Source: Pelomonas sp. SE-A7
GTDB lineage: Bacteria; Pseudomonadota; Gammaproteobacteria; Burkholderiales; Burkholderiaceae_C
Length of the DNA stretch: 64,000 bases
Direction: 5' to 3'
Assembly: GCF_030345705.1 (NCBI RefSeq)
Contig: NZ_JAUASW010000001.1
Location: 930,001-994,000, forward strand
Shown here: piece after piece, positions 45,234-54,700 of the stretch
How the letters are laid out: each line of letters begins with the position of its first letter
How positions within the stretch are numbered: the stretch's first letter is position 1
Program-made: the position numbers and the translations under genes
Notes under the pieces: generated by a model
Told to the model about the DNA's origin: nothing
Database searches by the model: none
What the model saw: only the letters and a program-made list of their open reading frames with translations

Positions 45234-46741
45234 TGTCTGCCACGCCGGTCCTGCAGTTCGAGAACGTCAGCAAGCTGTTCCCCGGCGTCAAGGCGCTGGA
45301 TGGGGTCAGCTTCGAGGCGCGGGCCGGCCAGGTCCATGGTCTCCTGGGCGAGAACGGCGCGGGCAAGAGCACGCTCCTGAAGATCCTGGGCGGCCAGTAC
45401 AAGACCGATGGCGGGCGCCTGCTGCTGAATGGCGACGAGCGCCGCTTCGGCTCGGCCGGCGACGCGATTGCCGCTGGCATCGCCGTGATCCACCAGGAGC
45501 TGCAGTACGTGGCCGAGCTGACCGTGGCCGAGAACGTGCTGCTGGGCCGCTTGCCAACGCGATTCGGCTTTGTGGACCACGCAGCCGCCCGTCGCCTGGT
45601 GGCCGACAAGCTGGCCGCCATCGGCGTGGACCTGGATCCGGCGGCGCGGCTGTCGGAGCTTTCCATCGCCCAGCGCCAGATGGTGGAGATCTGCAAGGCC
45701 GTGATGCAGGACGCCCAGGTCATCGCCTTCGACGAGCCGACCAGCAGCCTCTCGCACCGCGAGAGCGAGATCCTGTTCCGCCTGGTCAAGCAGCTGCGCG
45801 CCGAGGGCCGCACCCTGATCTACATCTCGCACCGGCTGGAGGAGCTCTACGCGCTCTGCGACGCCTGCACCATCTTCCGCGACGGACGCAAGGTGGCCAC
45901 GCATCCCGTGATGGCCGAGGTCGCGCGCGAACGCCTGATCGCCGACATGGTGGGCCGCGAGCTGCAGGACATCTACGACTACCGCGAGCGGCCGGTCACG
46001 GCGCCGCGGCTGCAGGTCAAGGAGTTGCGCAGCGAAGCCCTGCCGCATCCGCTTTCCTTCGAGGTGCGCGGCGGCGAGGTGCTGGGCTTCTTCGGCCTGG
46101 TCGGCGCCGGCCGCAGCGAGCTGATGCGCCTGGTCTACGGCGCCGACAAGCGCAGCGGGGGCCAGGTCTTGCTCGACGGTCGCGAGGTGAGTGCCGCGGG
46201 GCCATCGGCAGCGATTGCCGCCGGCATCGTGCTGTGCCCCGAGGACCGCAAGGAGCAAGGCATCCTGGCCCAGAGCTCGGTGGCCGAGAACATCAACATC
46301 AGCTGCCGGCGCCACAGCCTGGCGGGCGGCCTGTTCCTGCGCCACCGCCGTGAGGCCGAGCTGGCCGATGCCTTCATACGCCGGCTGCGCATCAAGACAC
46401 CGAACCGCGAGCAGGAGATCCGCCTGCTCTCGGGCGGCAACCAGCAGAAGGTCATCCTGGCCCGCTGGCTGGCCGAGCCGGGGCTGAAGGTACTGATCCT
46501 GGACGAACCGACCCGCGGCATCGACGTGGGGGCCAAGAACGAGATCTACGGCCTGATCCACGAGGTGGCCGCCAGCGGCTGCTGCGTGATCGTGATCTCC
46601 AGCGAGCTGCCCGAGGTGCTGGGCATCGCCGACCGGCTGATCGTGATGCGCGACGGCCGCATCAGCGGACAGCTGACGCGGACCGAGGCGAGCGAAACCG
46701 CCGCGCTCAGCCTGGCCCTGCCCGACGAAATCACCGCCTGA
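45233..46741 (+). CDS. sugar ABC transporter ATP-binding protein, AraG-like
   Basis: A 502-residue protein with two ATPase halves, as usual for monosaccharide importers. Half 1 has Walker A GENGAGKST, signature LSIAQRQMVE and Walker B VIAFDEPTS; half 2 has a degenerate loop GLVGAGRSEL, LSGGNQQKVI and LILDEPTRG. It powers import by the AraF-like/AraH-like system and is coupled to the binding-protein gene. Confidence 0.95.
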   Translation: MSATPVLQFENVSKLFPGVKALDGVSFEARAGQVHGLLGENGAGKSTLLKILGGQYKTDGGRLLLNGDERRFGSAGDAIAAGIAVIHQELQYVAELTVAENVLLGRLPTRFGFVDHAAARRLVADKLAAIGVDLDPAARLSELSIAQRQMVEICKAVMQDAQVIAFDEPTSSLSHRESEILFRLVKQLRAEGRTLIYISHRLEELYALCDACTIFRDGRKVATHPVMAEVARERLIADMVGRELQDIYDYRERPVTAPRLQVKELRSEALPHPLSFEVRGGEVLGFFGLVGAGRSELMRLVYGADKRSGGQVLLDGREVSAAGPSAAIAAGIVLCPEDRKEQGILAQSSVAENINISCRRHSLAGGLFLRHRREAELADAFIRRLRIKTPNREQEIRLLSGGNQQKVILARWLAEPGLKVLILDEPTRGIDVGAKNEIYGLIHEVAASGCCVIVISSELPEVLGIADRLIVMRDGRISGQLTRTEASETAALSLALPDEITA

Positions 46742-46743
46742 CG

Positions 46744-47742
46744 ATGAACACCGCCACGACCCCAACGACATCACCACCGGCCACTTCCGCCATGAAAACG
46801 AACCGCTCCCGGGCCTGGCTGAAGGAGCACAGCATGACGCTGGGCTACGGCCTGCTCTTCGTCCTGCTGTCGCTGACGGTGGAGAATTTTTTCTCCTCGG
46901 CCAACATCGTCGGCCTGATGCTGTCGGTGGCCCAGATCGGCATGGTGGCCTGCACCATGATGCTGTGCCTGGCCTCGCGCGACTTCGATCTCTCGGTCGG
47001 CTCCACCATCGCCTTTGCCGGCGTGCTGGGCGCCATCGTGCTGGAGCGCACGGGCTCGACCGGGCTGGCCGTTGCCGCCGGCCTGGGTGCCGGCGCCTTG
47101 ATTGGCGCGGGCAACGGTGTGCTGATCGCCTACCTGCGGGTCAATGCCCTGATCGCCACGCTGGCCACCATGCTGATGGTGCGCGGCCTGGCCTTCATCG
47201 TCTCCAAGGGCCAGGCCGTGGGCATTGCCGACGAGGGCTTCATCAGCTTCGGCGACAGCCTGCTGTGGGGCCTGCCGCTGCCGGTCTGGGTCACGGCGGT
47301 CTGTTTCCTGGTGTTCGGCGTGCTGCTCAACCACACGGTCTTCGGCCGCAACACCCTGGCCATAGGCGGCAATCCCGAGGCGGCACGGCTGGCCGGCGTC
47401 AAGGTGGAGCAGCTGCGGGTCTGGATATTCCTGCTGCAGGGCCTGGTCACGGCTATGGCCGGACTGATACTGGCCTCGCGCATCACCAGCGGCCAGCCCA
47501 ATGCCGCCACCGGCTTCGAGCTGGACGTGATCTCGGCCTGCGTGCTGGGCGGCGTCTCGCTGCAGGGCGGCAAGGCGCGCATCTTCGGCGTGGTCATAGG
47601 CGTGCTGATCATGGGCACGGTCGAGAACGTGATGAACCTGCTCAACGTGGACGCGTTCTACCAATACCTGATGCGCGGCCTGATCCTGCTGGCGGCCGTG
47701 CTGCTGGACCAACTGAAGACCCGTGGGGAGAGTCGTTCATGA
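46744..47742 (+). CDS. sugar ABC transporter permease, AraH-like
   Basis: A 332-residue inner-membrane permease with about nine to ten hydrophobic helices. CLASRDFDLSVGSTIAF, GAGNGVLIAYLRVNALIATL and GNPEAARLAGVKV are typical of the RbsC/AraH family. Only one permease gene is present, so it should act as a homodimer. The end overlaps the SDR start by 4 bp (ATGA). Confidence 0.95.
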   Translation: MNTATTPTTSPPATSAMKTNRSRAWLKEHSMTLGYGLLFVLLSLTVENFFSSANIVGLMLSVAQIGMVACTMMLCLASRDFDLSVGSTIAFAGVLGAIVLERTGSTGLAVAAGLGAGALIGAGNGVLIAYLRVNALIATLATMLMVRGLAFIVSKGQAVGIADEGFISFGDSLLWGLPLPVWVTAVCFLVFGVLLNHTVFGRNTLAIGGNPEAARLAGVKVEQLRVWIFLLQGLVTAMAGLILASRITSGQPNAATGFELDVISACVLGGVSLQGGKARIFGVVIGVLIMGTVENVMNLLNVDAFYQYLMRGLILLAAVLLDQLKTRGESRS

Positions 47743-48506
47743 GCCAACGTCTGCAAGACAAGGTCGCCCTGGTCACCGGATCGACGCTGGGCATTGGCAA
47801 GGCCATCGCGCGCCGCTTCCTGGCCGAAGGCGCGAAAGTCATCGTCAACAGCCACCGTGACGACGAGGCCGCTGCCGCGCTGCGCGAATTGCTGGGTGAC
47901 GAGAACGCGCTGTTCGTGCAGGCCGATGTGGCCGACGCGGCAGCCGTGCAGGGCATGGTGGACCAAGGCATTGCGCGCTTCGGCCGCATCGACGTGCTGG
48001 TCAACAACGCCGGCATGGACGTGTTCTCGGATCCGCTGAAGATGACCAGCGAGCAATGGCAGCGCTGCCTCTCGGTGGATCTCGAAGGCGCCTGGAACTG
48101 TGCCCGCGCCGTCTTGCCGGGCATGCTGGAGCGCGGCGCCGGCAGCATAGTCAACATCGCCTCGGTCCATGGCCACAAGATCATCCCGGGCGCTTTTCCA
48201 TATCCCGTTGCCAAGCATGCGCTGATAGGACTGACCCGCTCGCTGGGCATCGAATACGCGGCCCACGGCGTGCGGGTCAACTCGATCTCGCCGGGCCTGA
48301 TACGCGCCGAGCGGGTCGAATCCTGGCTTGCCTCGCTGCCGCCGGAACAAGCCCGACGCCAGATCGACCTGCTGCCCTGCAAGCGCATAGGCGAGCCGGA
48401 CGAGGTTGCCTACACTGCACTCTTCCTGGCCAGCGACGAGGCGCGTTTCATCAACGCGACCGACATCCTCATCGACGGGGGCCGTTCACAGGTCTATCAC
48501 GACTAG
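47739..48506 (+). CDS. SDR sugar 1-dehydrogenase, probable D-galactose/L-arabinose dehydrogenase
   Basis: A 255-residue classical SDR: cofactor motif ALVTGSTLGIGKAIA, LVNNAG, catalytic Ser in IASVHGHK and YPVAKHAL (Tyr-x-x-x-Lys), and an end FINATDILIDGGRSQ. With the lactonase, the sugar importer and dgoDKA nearby, oxidation of galactose (and perhaps arabinose) at C1 is the likely reaction. Other sugar dehydrogenase roles cannot be excluded by sequence alone. Confidence 0.82.
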   Translation: MSQRLQDKVALVTGSTLGIGKAIARRFLAEGAKVIVNSHRDDEAAAALRELLGDENALFVQADVADAAAVQGMVDQGIARFGRIDVLVNNAGMDVFSDPLKMTSEQWQRCLSVDLEGAWNCARAVLPGMLERGAGSIVNIASVHGHKIIPGAFPYPVAKHALIGLTRSLGIEYAAHGVRVNSISPGLIRAERVESWLASLPPEQARRQIDLLPCKRIGEPDEVAYTALFLASDEARFINATDILIDGGRSQVYHD

Positions 48507-49445
48507 ATGTCCGATCCGCGCGCCAATCGTTTTGTCCGCTCGCACCTGAAGACCCGCCATCTGGTGCTGCTGGTCGAGCTGGGCCGGCACAGATCCATCC
48601 TGCATGCGGCCCAGGCGGCGAATCTGACGCAGCCGGCGGCCTCGAAGCTGCTGGGCGAGTTGGAGCATGCGCTGGGGGTGCCGCTGTTCGAGCGATTGCC
48701 ACGGGGCGTGCAGCCCACGCGCTATGGCGAGGTGCTGATACGCCGGGCCGGCGCCGCCTTGGCCGAGATGGACGCGGCGCACCAGGAGGTGATGGAGCTG
48801 CTGTCGGGCCTCAGCGGCCGCGTGGCCCTAGGCAGCGTGACGACGCCTTCGATCAGCCTGCTGCCCGAGGCGATTCGCTTGCTCAAGGCCGAGCATCCCA
48901 AGGTCCAGGTCTCGGTCAGCGTGGACACCAGCAAGCCGCTGTTGCAGAAGCTGCGCTCCGGCGAGCTGGACATCGTCATAGGCCGCGTCCTCGACACCGA
49001 GATCGCCGACCAGCTGAACTTCGAGCCCCTGACCGACGAGCCGCACAGCCTGATCGCACGGGCCGATCATCCGTTGGCCGGCAAGACCAGGCTTCAACTG
49101 GCCGACCTGGTTTCGCAGGGCTGGATACTGCCGCCGGCCGGCAGCATCCTGCGCGACCGGCTGACCGCCTGCTTTCTGTCGCAGGGGCTGGACCTGCCCT
49201 CGGAAATCGTCGAGTCCGCTGCCATGCCGATGATCATCCAGCTGCTGCTGCGCACCGACATGATCAGCCCCCTGCCCTCGCCGCTGGTGCAGGCCCAGCT
49301 CGATGCCGGCCAGCTGGTGGAGCTGCCGATCAAGCTGGGCATCAAGATGGACGCCTACGGCCTGATCACCCGCAAGAATCACCAGCTTTCGCCGGGCGCC
49401 GAGCTGATGATGCGCATCCTGCGCGACATGCCGGCGCGGCCCTGA
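48507..49445 (+). CDS. LysR-family regulator of the galactose cluster, GbpR-like
   Basis: A 312-residue LysR protein whose ATG follows the SDR stop with no gap, so it is the last gene of the operon. HTH part: LHAAQAANLTQPAASKLLGE and VPLFERLPRGVQPTRYG, the style of GbpR/PcaQ-group regulators. GbpR proteins control sugar-binding-protein genes and respond to galactose or arabinose, which matches the setting. Autoregulation is likely given its position. Confidence 0.88.
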   Translation: MSDPRANRFVRSHLKTRHLVLLVELGRHRSILHAAQAANLTQPAASKLLGELEHALGVPLFERLPRGVQPTRYGEVLIRRAGAALAEMDAAHQEVMELLSGLSGRVALGSVTTPSISLLPEAIRLLKAEHPKVQVSVSVDTSKPLLQKLRSGELDIVIGRVLDTEIADQLNFEPLTDEPHSLIARADHPLAGKTRLQLADLVSQGWILPPAGSILRDRLTACFLSQGLDLPSEIVESAAMPMIIQLLLRTDMISPLPSPLVQAQLDAGQLVELPIKLGIKMDAYGLITRKNHQLSPGAELMMRILRDMPARP

Positions 49446-49480
49446 GGCGCACGCCGGCCCTCCTCCCTCATCTATCAAAT

Positions 49481-49720
49481 TCAGATCGACGGCAGCTCGG
49501 CAGCGGCCAGGCGCACGACCTCGACCGGCCCCGACGACTGCGCCCTCAGCCCTTCGGCCTCGCCACTGTCGAAGGCACCGCCCAGCAGGCCGGACAGGGT
49601 CAGCAGGCCTATCAGGCTGACCCAGGCCTGCGGGTCACGCAACCGGGCCAGCGCGGCACGCAGCCGGGCCGCGACGGGCGAAGGACGGTAGAAGGACTGG
49701 ACGGCGGCTGTGGTCTTCAT
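49481..49720 (-). CDS. small single-span membrane protein, putatively SOS-regulated
   Basis: A 79-residue protein with a basic N-terminal half (RLRAALARLRDPQAW), one transmembrane segment (VSLIGLLTLSGLLGGAF) and an acidic/hydrophobic tail. AGGAG lies 5 bases before ATG 49720, and codons are well adapted. I recognise no family. A promoter with two LexA-like boxes lies 35-69 bp upstream. Small SOS-induced membrane proteins elsewhere (for example SidA in Caulobacter) block division; a similar role is speculation. Confidence 0.7.
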   Translation of the reverse strand: MKTTAAVQSFYRPSPVAARLRAALARLRDPQAWVSLIGLLTLSGLLGGAFDSGEAEGLRAQSSGPVEVVRLAAAELPSI

Positions 49721-49754
49721 GGCGGCTCCTGGAAACGGCAGGTCGATGGACGCG

Positions 49755-49789
49755 ACTGTACGTTTTACCAGTACTGTATGCAACACCAG
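49755..49789 (-). promoter_or_regulatory. tandem LexA-like boxes overlapping a sigma-70-like promoter
   Basis: Two 16-mers of form CTGT-N8-CCAG (49756-49771 and 49774-49789) stand 2 bp apart; read on the minus strand they are CTGG-N8-ACAG. E. coli lexA and uvrB carry boxes of the same CTGT-N8-CCAG form. On the minus strand TTGCAT (49783-49778) and TACAGT (49760-49755) are 17 bp apart and coincide with the two boxes, so a bound repressor would block the promoter of the 79-residue gene. Confidence 0.6.
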
Positions 49790-49862
49790 GTTTAGACCAG
49801 GGAGATTGGCGGGCCAGCGGCGGCGATACTCCGGCCCATCGCGCAACCACCGCCCTGGCACC

Positions 49863-50768
49863 GTGACACCGATAGAGAAATTCCTGCTCTTCGTGGCCGC
49901 ACCCACCGTGCTGGGCCTTTCGCTGCTCGAGGGCCTGGTGCTGAGCTGGCACAAAGGCGGCTACGACTGGCGCGCCTGTGGCGTCTCGTTCTTCGACTAT
50001 GCGCTGCGCATCGCGGTGACGATCTTCCTGCCGATCACCCTGGCCGAGCCGCTGCTGCGCTGGACCATAGAACACCGGCTGACCGACCTCCACGTCAATG
50101 ACGTCGGCAGCTTCCTGCTGCTCTTTCTGGGCCTGGAGTTCTGCTACTACTGGCTGCACCGCATGGGCCACAGGGTGCGCTGGTTCTGGTGCAACCATGC
50201 GGTTCACCATTCGCCCAACCAGCTGTGCCTGATGGCCTCGCTGCGAATAGGCGCCTTCGGCAAGCTGATAGGCGGCGTGATCTTCCTGCTGCCGCTGATC
50301 TGGCTGGGCTTCGACACGCGCCTGGTGCTGACCGCCCTGACCCTGAACCTGCTCTACCAGTTCTGGATCCATGCGACCTGGATCCCCAAGCTGGGATGGC
50401 TGGAATACGTGCTGAACACGCCCTCGGCCCACCGGGTCCACCATGCGGCCAACCTCGAATACCTGGACGCCAACTATGGCGGCGTGCTGATCGTGTTCGA
50501 CCGGCTGTTCGGCACCTATGTGGAAGAGCGCGAGGACCTGCCCTGCCGCTATGGCCTGATCCATCCGATCACCACGAACAATCCGTTCAAGGTCGAGTTC
50601 GGACAATGGATTCAGCTGGGCCGCGACCTGCTCAAGGCGCGCAGCCCGCAGGCCGTGCTGGGCCTGCTTTTCAAGCCGCCGGGTTGGAACCCGGAAGGCC
50701 CGGGCGAGACCACCGAAGAGATGCGCCAGCGCGCCGCCGACGCAGGGGTGACGGCTCAGCCGTCCTGA
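49863..50768 (+). CDS. sterol desaturase/fatty acid hydroxylase family membrane enzyme
   Basis: A 301-residue membrane protein with four to five helices and the eight-histidine di-iron signature: HRMGH, HAVHH and HRVHH in the expected order. I start at GTG 49863; ATGs further upstream would run through the LexA-like boxes and add residues unlike the family. Bacterial members hydroxylate or desaturate lipids; substrate unknown. It converges on the DHH gene with a 13-bp overlap. Confidence 0.85.
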   Translation: MTPIEKFLLFVAAPTVLGLSLLEGLVLSWHKGGYDWRACGVSFFDYALRIAVTIFLPITLAEPLLRWTIEHRLTDLHVNDVGSFLLLFLGLEFCYYWLHRMGHRVRWFWCNHAVHHSPNQLCLMASLRIGAFGKLIGGVIFLLPLIWLGFDTRLVLTALTLNLLYQFWIHATWIPKLGWLEYVLNTPSAHRVHHAANLEYLDANYGGVLIVFDRLFGTYVEEREDLPCRYGLIHPITTNNPFKVEFGQWIQLGRDLLKARSPQAVLGLLFKPPGWNPEGPGETTEEMRQRAADAGVTAQPS

Positions 50769-51697
50769 TTGATCTTCGCGATCAGCTCGGCCATCACGGC
50801 CTCGGCCTTGTCATTGGCGATCTGGCAGGTGCCGGCGGCCTGGTGACCACCGCCGCCATACTCGAGCATCAGCGCACCCACATTGGTCTTGCTGCCGCGG
50901 TCCAGGATGGACTTGCCGGTGGCGAACACCGTGTTCTGCTTCTGCAAGCCCCACATCACGTGGATGGAGATATTGGTCTCCGGGTACATGGCGTAGATCA
51001 TGAAGCGGTTGCAGGCGTAGATGGTCTCCTCGCCGCGCAGGTCCAGCACCGCCAGGTTCTTGTGGACCGTGGTGCAGCGCTCGATCTGCTCGCGCGCCTT
51101 GGCCGTGTGCTCGAAGTACAGGTCGACCCGCTCCACCACGTCTGGCAGGGCCAGGATGTCGTCGATCTCGTGGTCGGCGCAGTACTTGATCAGGTCCATC
51201 ATCAGCGCGTAGTTGCTGATGCGGAACTCGCGGAAGCGGCCCAGGCCGGTGCGCGAATCCATCAGGTAGTTCAGCAGCACCCAGTCGCTGGGGTCGAGGA
51301 TCTCTTCGCGGCTGAACTGGGCCGAGTCGGCCTTGTCCACGGCCGCCATCATGGCCTCGCTGACCTTGGGGAAACGGGCCTTGCCGCCGTAGTAGTCGTA
51401 GACCACGCGCGCCGCCGAGGGTGCCTTGGGGTCGATGATGTGGTTCTTGCGCTCGCCGGTGTTGCGCACCGTCTCCGACTCATGGTGGTCGAAGACCAGG
51501 TGGGCGCCGGGCACGTAGGGCAGATTGGTCGTGATGTCGCGCGCCGTGATGGCGACCTTGCCGTCCTGCATGTCCTTGGGGTGGACGAAGCTGATGTCGT
51601 CGATGATGCCCATCTCGTTCAGCAGCACGGCGCAGACCAGGCCGTCGAAATCGCTGCGGGTGACCAGGCGGTACTTCTGGGTGGCTTCGTCGCTCAT
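50756..51697 (-). CDS. DHH-family phosphoesterase (exopolyphosphatase-like)
   Basis: A 313-residue DHH/DHHA1-type protein: TRSDFDGLVCAVLL with the first Asp, DITTN, the name motif in LVFDHHES, and the C-terminal GALMLEYGGGGHQAAGTC. Such proteins hydrolyse phosphodiesters such as nano-RNA, c-di-AMP or pApA; the exact substrate is open. GGAG precedes ATG 51697. It stands alone on the minus strand, behind the RND terminator. Confidence 0.85.
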   Translation of the reverse strand: MSDEATQKYRLVTRSDFDGLVCAVLLNEMGIIDDISFVHPKDMQDGKVAITARDITTNLPYVPGAHLVFDHHESETVRNTGERKNHIIDPKAPSAARVVYDYYGGKARFPKVSEAMMAAVDKADSAQFSREEILDPSDWVLLNYLMDSRTGLGRFREFRISNYALMMDLIKYCADHEIDDILALPDVVERVDLYFEHTAKAREQIERCTTVHKNLAVLDLRGEETIYACNRFMIYAMYPETNISIHVMWGLQKQNTVFATGKSILDRGSKTNVGALMLEYGGGGHQAAGTCQIANDKAEAVMAELIAKINQDG

Positions 51698-51740
51698 CGG
51701 GGACTCCTTGGATCGGTCGGGCCATGCTACCGCGCCGGGG

Positions 51741-51772
51741 CAAAAGAGAAAGGGGCGCGGATGCGCCCCTTT
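51741..51772 (-). terminator. intrinsic terminator of the RND operon
   Basis: A perfect 10-bp stem (51749-51758 with 51763-51772) with a 4-nt loop; on the minus strand it is followed by TTCTCTTTT. It lies 20 bp past the pump gene stop and closes the RND operon before the DHH gene. Confidence 0.88.
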
Positions 51773-51792
51773 GCACGGTTGCTTGACTGGCG

Positions 51793-54700
51793 TCAGTCGT
51801 CACCGGCCGGCATCACCGCCGCGCCCTGGGCGCCAGCCGGACGCCGACGGAACAGGCGGCCGATCCACTGGCCCATCTGGCCGAAGCGGCGCGGCACGTT
51901 CAGCACATAGCTGTAGATCACCGGCACCACGACCAGGGTCAGCAGGGTCGAGGTGATCACCCCGCCGATGATGGCCCGTCCCATGGGCGCCTGGATCTCG
52001 CCGCCCTCGTTGAAGGCGATGGCCATGGGCAGCATGCCGAAGATCATCGCCGCCGTGGTCATGATGATGGGGCGCATCCGGATGAGGCCGGCTTCGCGCA
52101 GCGCATCGGCCACCGTGGCTCCGGCCTTGCGGGCATGGTTGGCGAAGTCCACCAGCAGGATGGCGTTCTTGGTCACCAGGCCCATCAGCATCACCAGGCC
52201 GATCATCGAGAACACGTTCAGCGTGGACCCTGTCACCAGCAGGGCCAGCATCACACCCAGCAGGGCCAGGGGCAGCGAGGCCATGATGGCGATAGGCTGC
52301 AGGAAGCTGCCGAACTGGCTGGCCAGCACGATGTAGATGAAGATCACCGCCAGGCCCATGGCGCCGACCAGGCCCATGAAGGCTTCCTTCTGCTGCTTGC
52401 CGGCACCGTCCACCAGGAAGCTGACGCCCGGCGGCAGCTGGTGCTCCTTGACCAGCTTGGCCACGTCCTCGTTGACCTCGCCCGAGCTGCGGCCCTTGAC
52501 GCCGGCATAGACGGCTTCGCGGCGCTGCAGGTTCTGGCGGCGTATCACCTCGGGATTGAACACCGGCTCGATGGTGGCGACCTGGTCGAGCGAGATCGGC
52601 GCACCGTCCTTGGAGAAGGCCACCGGCAGCTTGTACATCTGCTCGACGCGCTGGCGCTGCTCGACCGGCAGGCGCAGCAGCACCTCGACCTGGTTGCCGT
52701 CCGGCGTGGTCCAGTAGGTGGCGACCTCGCCGTTGACATAGGCGCGCAGCGAAGAAGCGATCTGCGGAGCGGTCAGGCCCAGTTCGCGGATGGCCGAGTC
52801 CTTGAGCTTGACCGCGAAGGCCGGCAGGCCGGCGCGCACCGTGGTGTCCACGTCCACTGCGCCCTTGACCTTGCGGATCTTGGCGGCCAGGTCGTTGGCG
52901 GCCAGGGTCAGCTGCTCGGCGTCATTGCCCAGCAGGGTGATCCAGACCGGGCGGTTGAAGCCCACGCTGACCTCGATGCCGGGGATGCTGGCGATGGCCT
53001 CGCGGATCGCATCCTCGACCTGCTTCTGGCTGCGCTTGCGCTCCTTGCGGTCGACCATGGAGATGTTCAGCTGGGCCTGGTTGCGGCCGGTCTGCATGCC
53101 CTCGCCCGAGGCGCCGACCACGGTCGATACCATCTTGATCTCGGGGAACTTGGCCAGCACTTCCTCGACCTGGCGCACCTTGGCATTGCCGCGGTCCAGG
53201 CTGGTGGCCGTGGGCATGCGCAGCTGCAGCTGGGTGAAGCCCTGGTCGGTCTCGGGCACGAACTCGCTGCCGACGAAGCCGGCCAGGAACAGGGCCAGCA
53301 CGAAGCTGCCGAAGCCCGACCAGGCGACGATGCCGCGCGGCGTCAGGGTGGCGAAGCGCAGGCTGCGCTTGGCCGCGCGGTCACGGCTGCCGTCGGCCTT
53401 GAACGGGCGACCATAGGCCGGCACCGGCGGCACGAATACGCGGTAGCGGCGACCCGAGAAGATCCAGAGGATGGACTTCTCGTAGAAGCCGTGCAGCCAG
53501 TCCATGCCGCGGTCCACGCCACCGATCAGCTGCTTGAACACCGGCAGCTTCTTCAGCCGCTCGGCCGGCGGATCGGGCCAGACGCTGGACAGCATCGGGT
53601 CCAGCGTGAAGCTGACGAACAGGCTGACCATCACGGCTACGGCCACGGTGATGCCGAAGGGGTAGAAGAACTTGCCGATGATGCCGCCCATGAAGGCGAC
53701 CGGCACGAACACGGCGCAGATCGCGAAGGTGGTGGCCATCACCGCCAGGCCGATCTCGTTGGTGCCGTCGAACGAGGCCTTGTGGTGGTCCTTGCCCATG
53801 GCTACGTGGCGGACGATGTTCTCCCGCACCACGATGGCGTCATCGATCAGCAAGCCAATGCACAGGCTCAGCGCCATCATGGTCATGAAGTTCAGCGTGA
53901 AGCCGAAGGCATGGACCGCGATGAAGCTGGAGATCACGGCGATCGGCAGGGTCAGGCCGGTGATGATGGTGGAGCGCCAGCTGTGCAGGAACAGGAAGAC
54001 GATGCCCACGGTCAGCAGCGCGCCTTCGATCAGCGTGTGCCTCAGGCCGTCCAGCGAGCCCTTGACGAAGTCGCTGTTGACGTACATCAGCTCCAGCTGG
54101 ATGTCGTCCGGCAGGGTCTTCTGGATCTGCTTGACCGCGTCCTTCACGGCCTCGCCGGTGGCGACGATGTTGGAGTCCTGCTGCTTGAAGACGTAGAAGC
54201 TGACGGCCGGCTGGCCGTTGATGCGGGCGATGGAATCGGGCTCGCGTTCGCGCTCGACCAGGGTGCCCAGGTCGGCCAGCGTCAGCGCCAGACTGCCGCG
54301 ACGCGCCACGACCACGTTGGCGAACTGCTTGGGATCGCGGACCTTTCCCTCGACCCGCAGCATGGCGTCGGAACTGCCGTCGGAAAGCATGCCGATGGGC
54401 TGGTCCGAATTCGCCTGGTTCAGCGCCGTCGCGATCTCGGCCGGCGTGATGCCATAGGCGCGCAGCCGCTGCGGGTCCAGGTCGATGCGCACTTCGCGCG
54501 AGACCATGCCGCCAATGTCGACCTTGGCCACGCCATCCACCCGCGCCAGGCGCTTGGAGATGGTGTACTCGGCCAGCATCGAGAGCTCGCGCGCCGGGCG
54601 GGTCTTGCTCATCAGCGCCATCACGACGATGGGCTGGGCGTTGTCGCCCTGGTAGCGCATCACCATGGGCGGCTTGACGTCCTTCGGGAAGCCGGCCTGG

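Noticed and set aside
49710..49862. Upstream start for the sterol-desaturase-family gene near 49710
   Set aside because: It would translate through the LexA-like boxes and antisense to the small gene's start, adding residues unlike the family.
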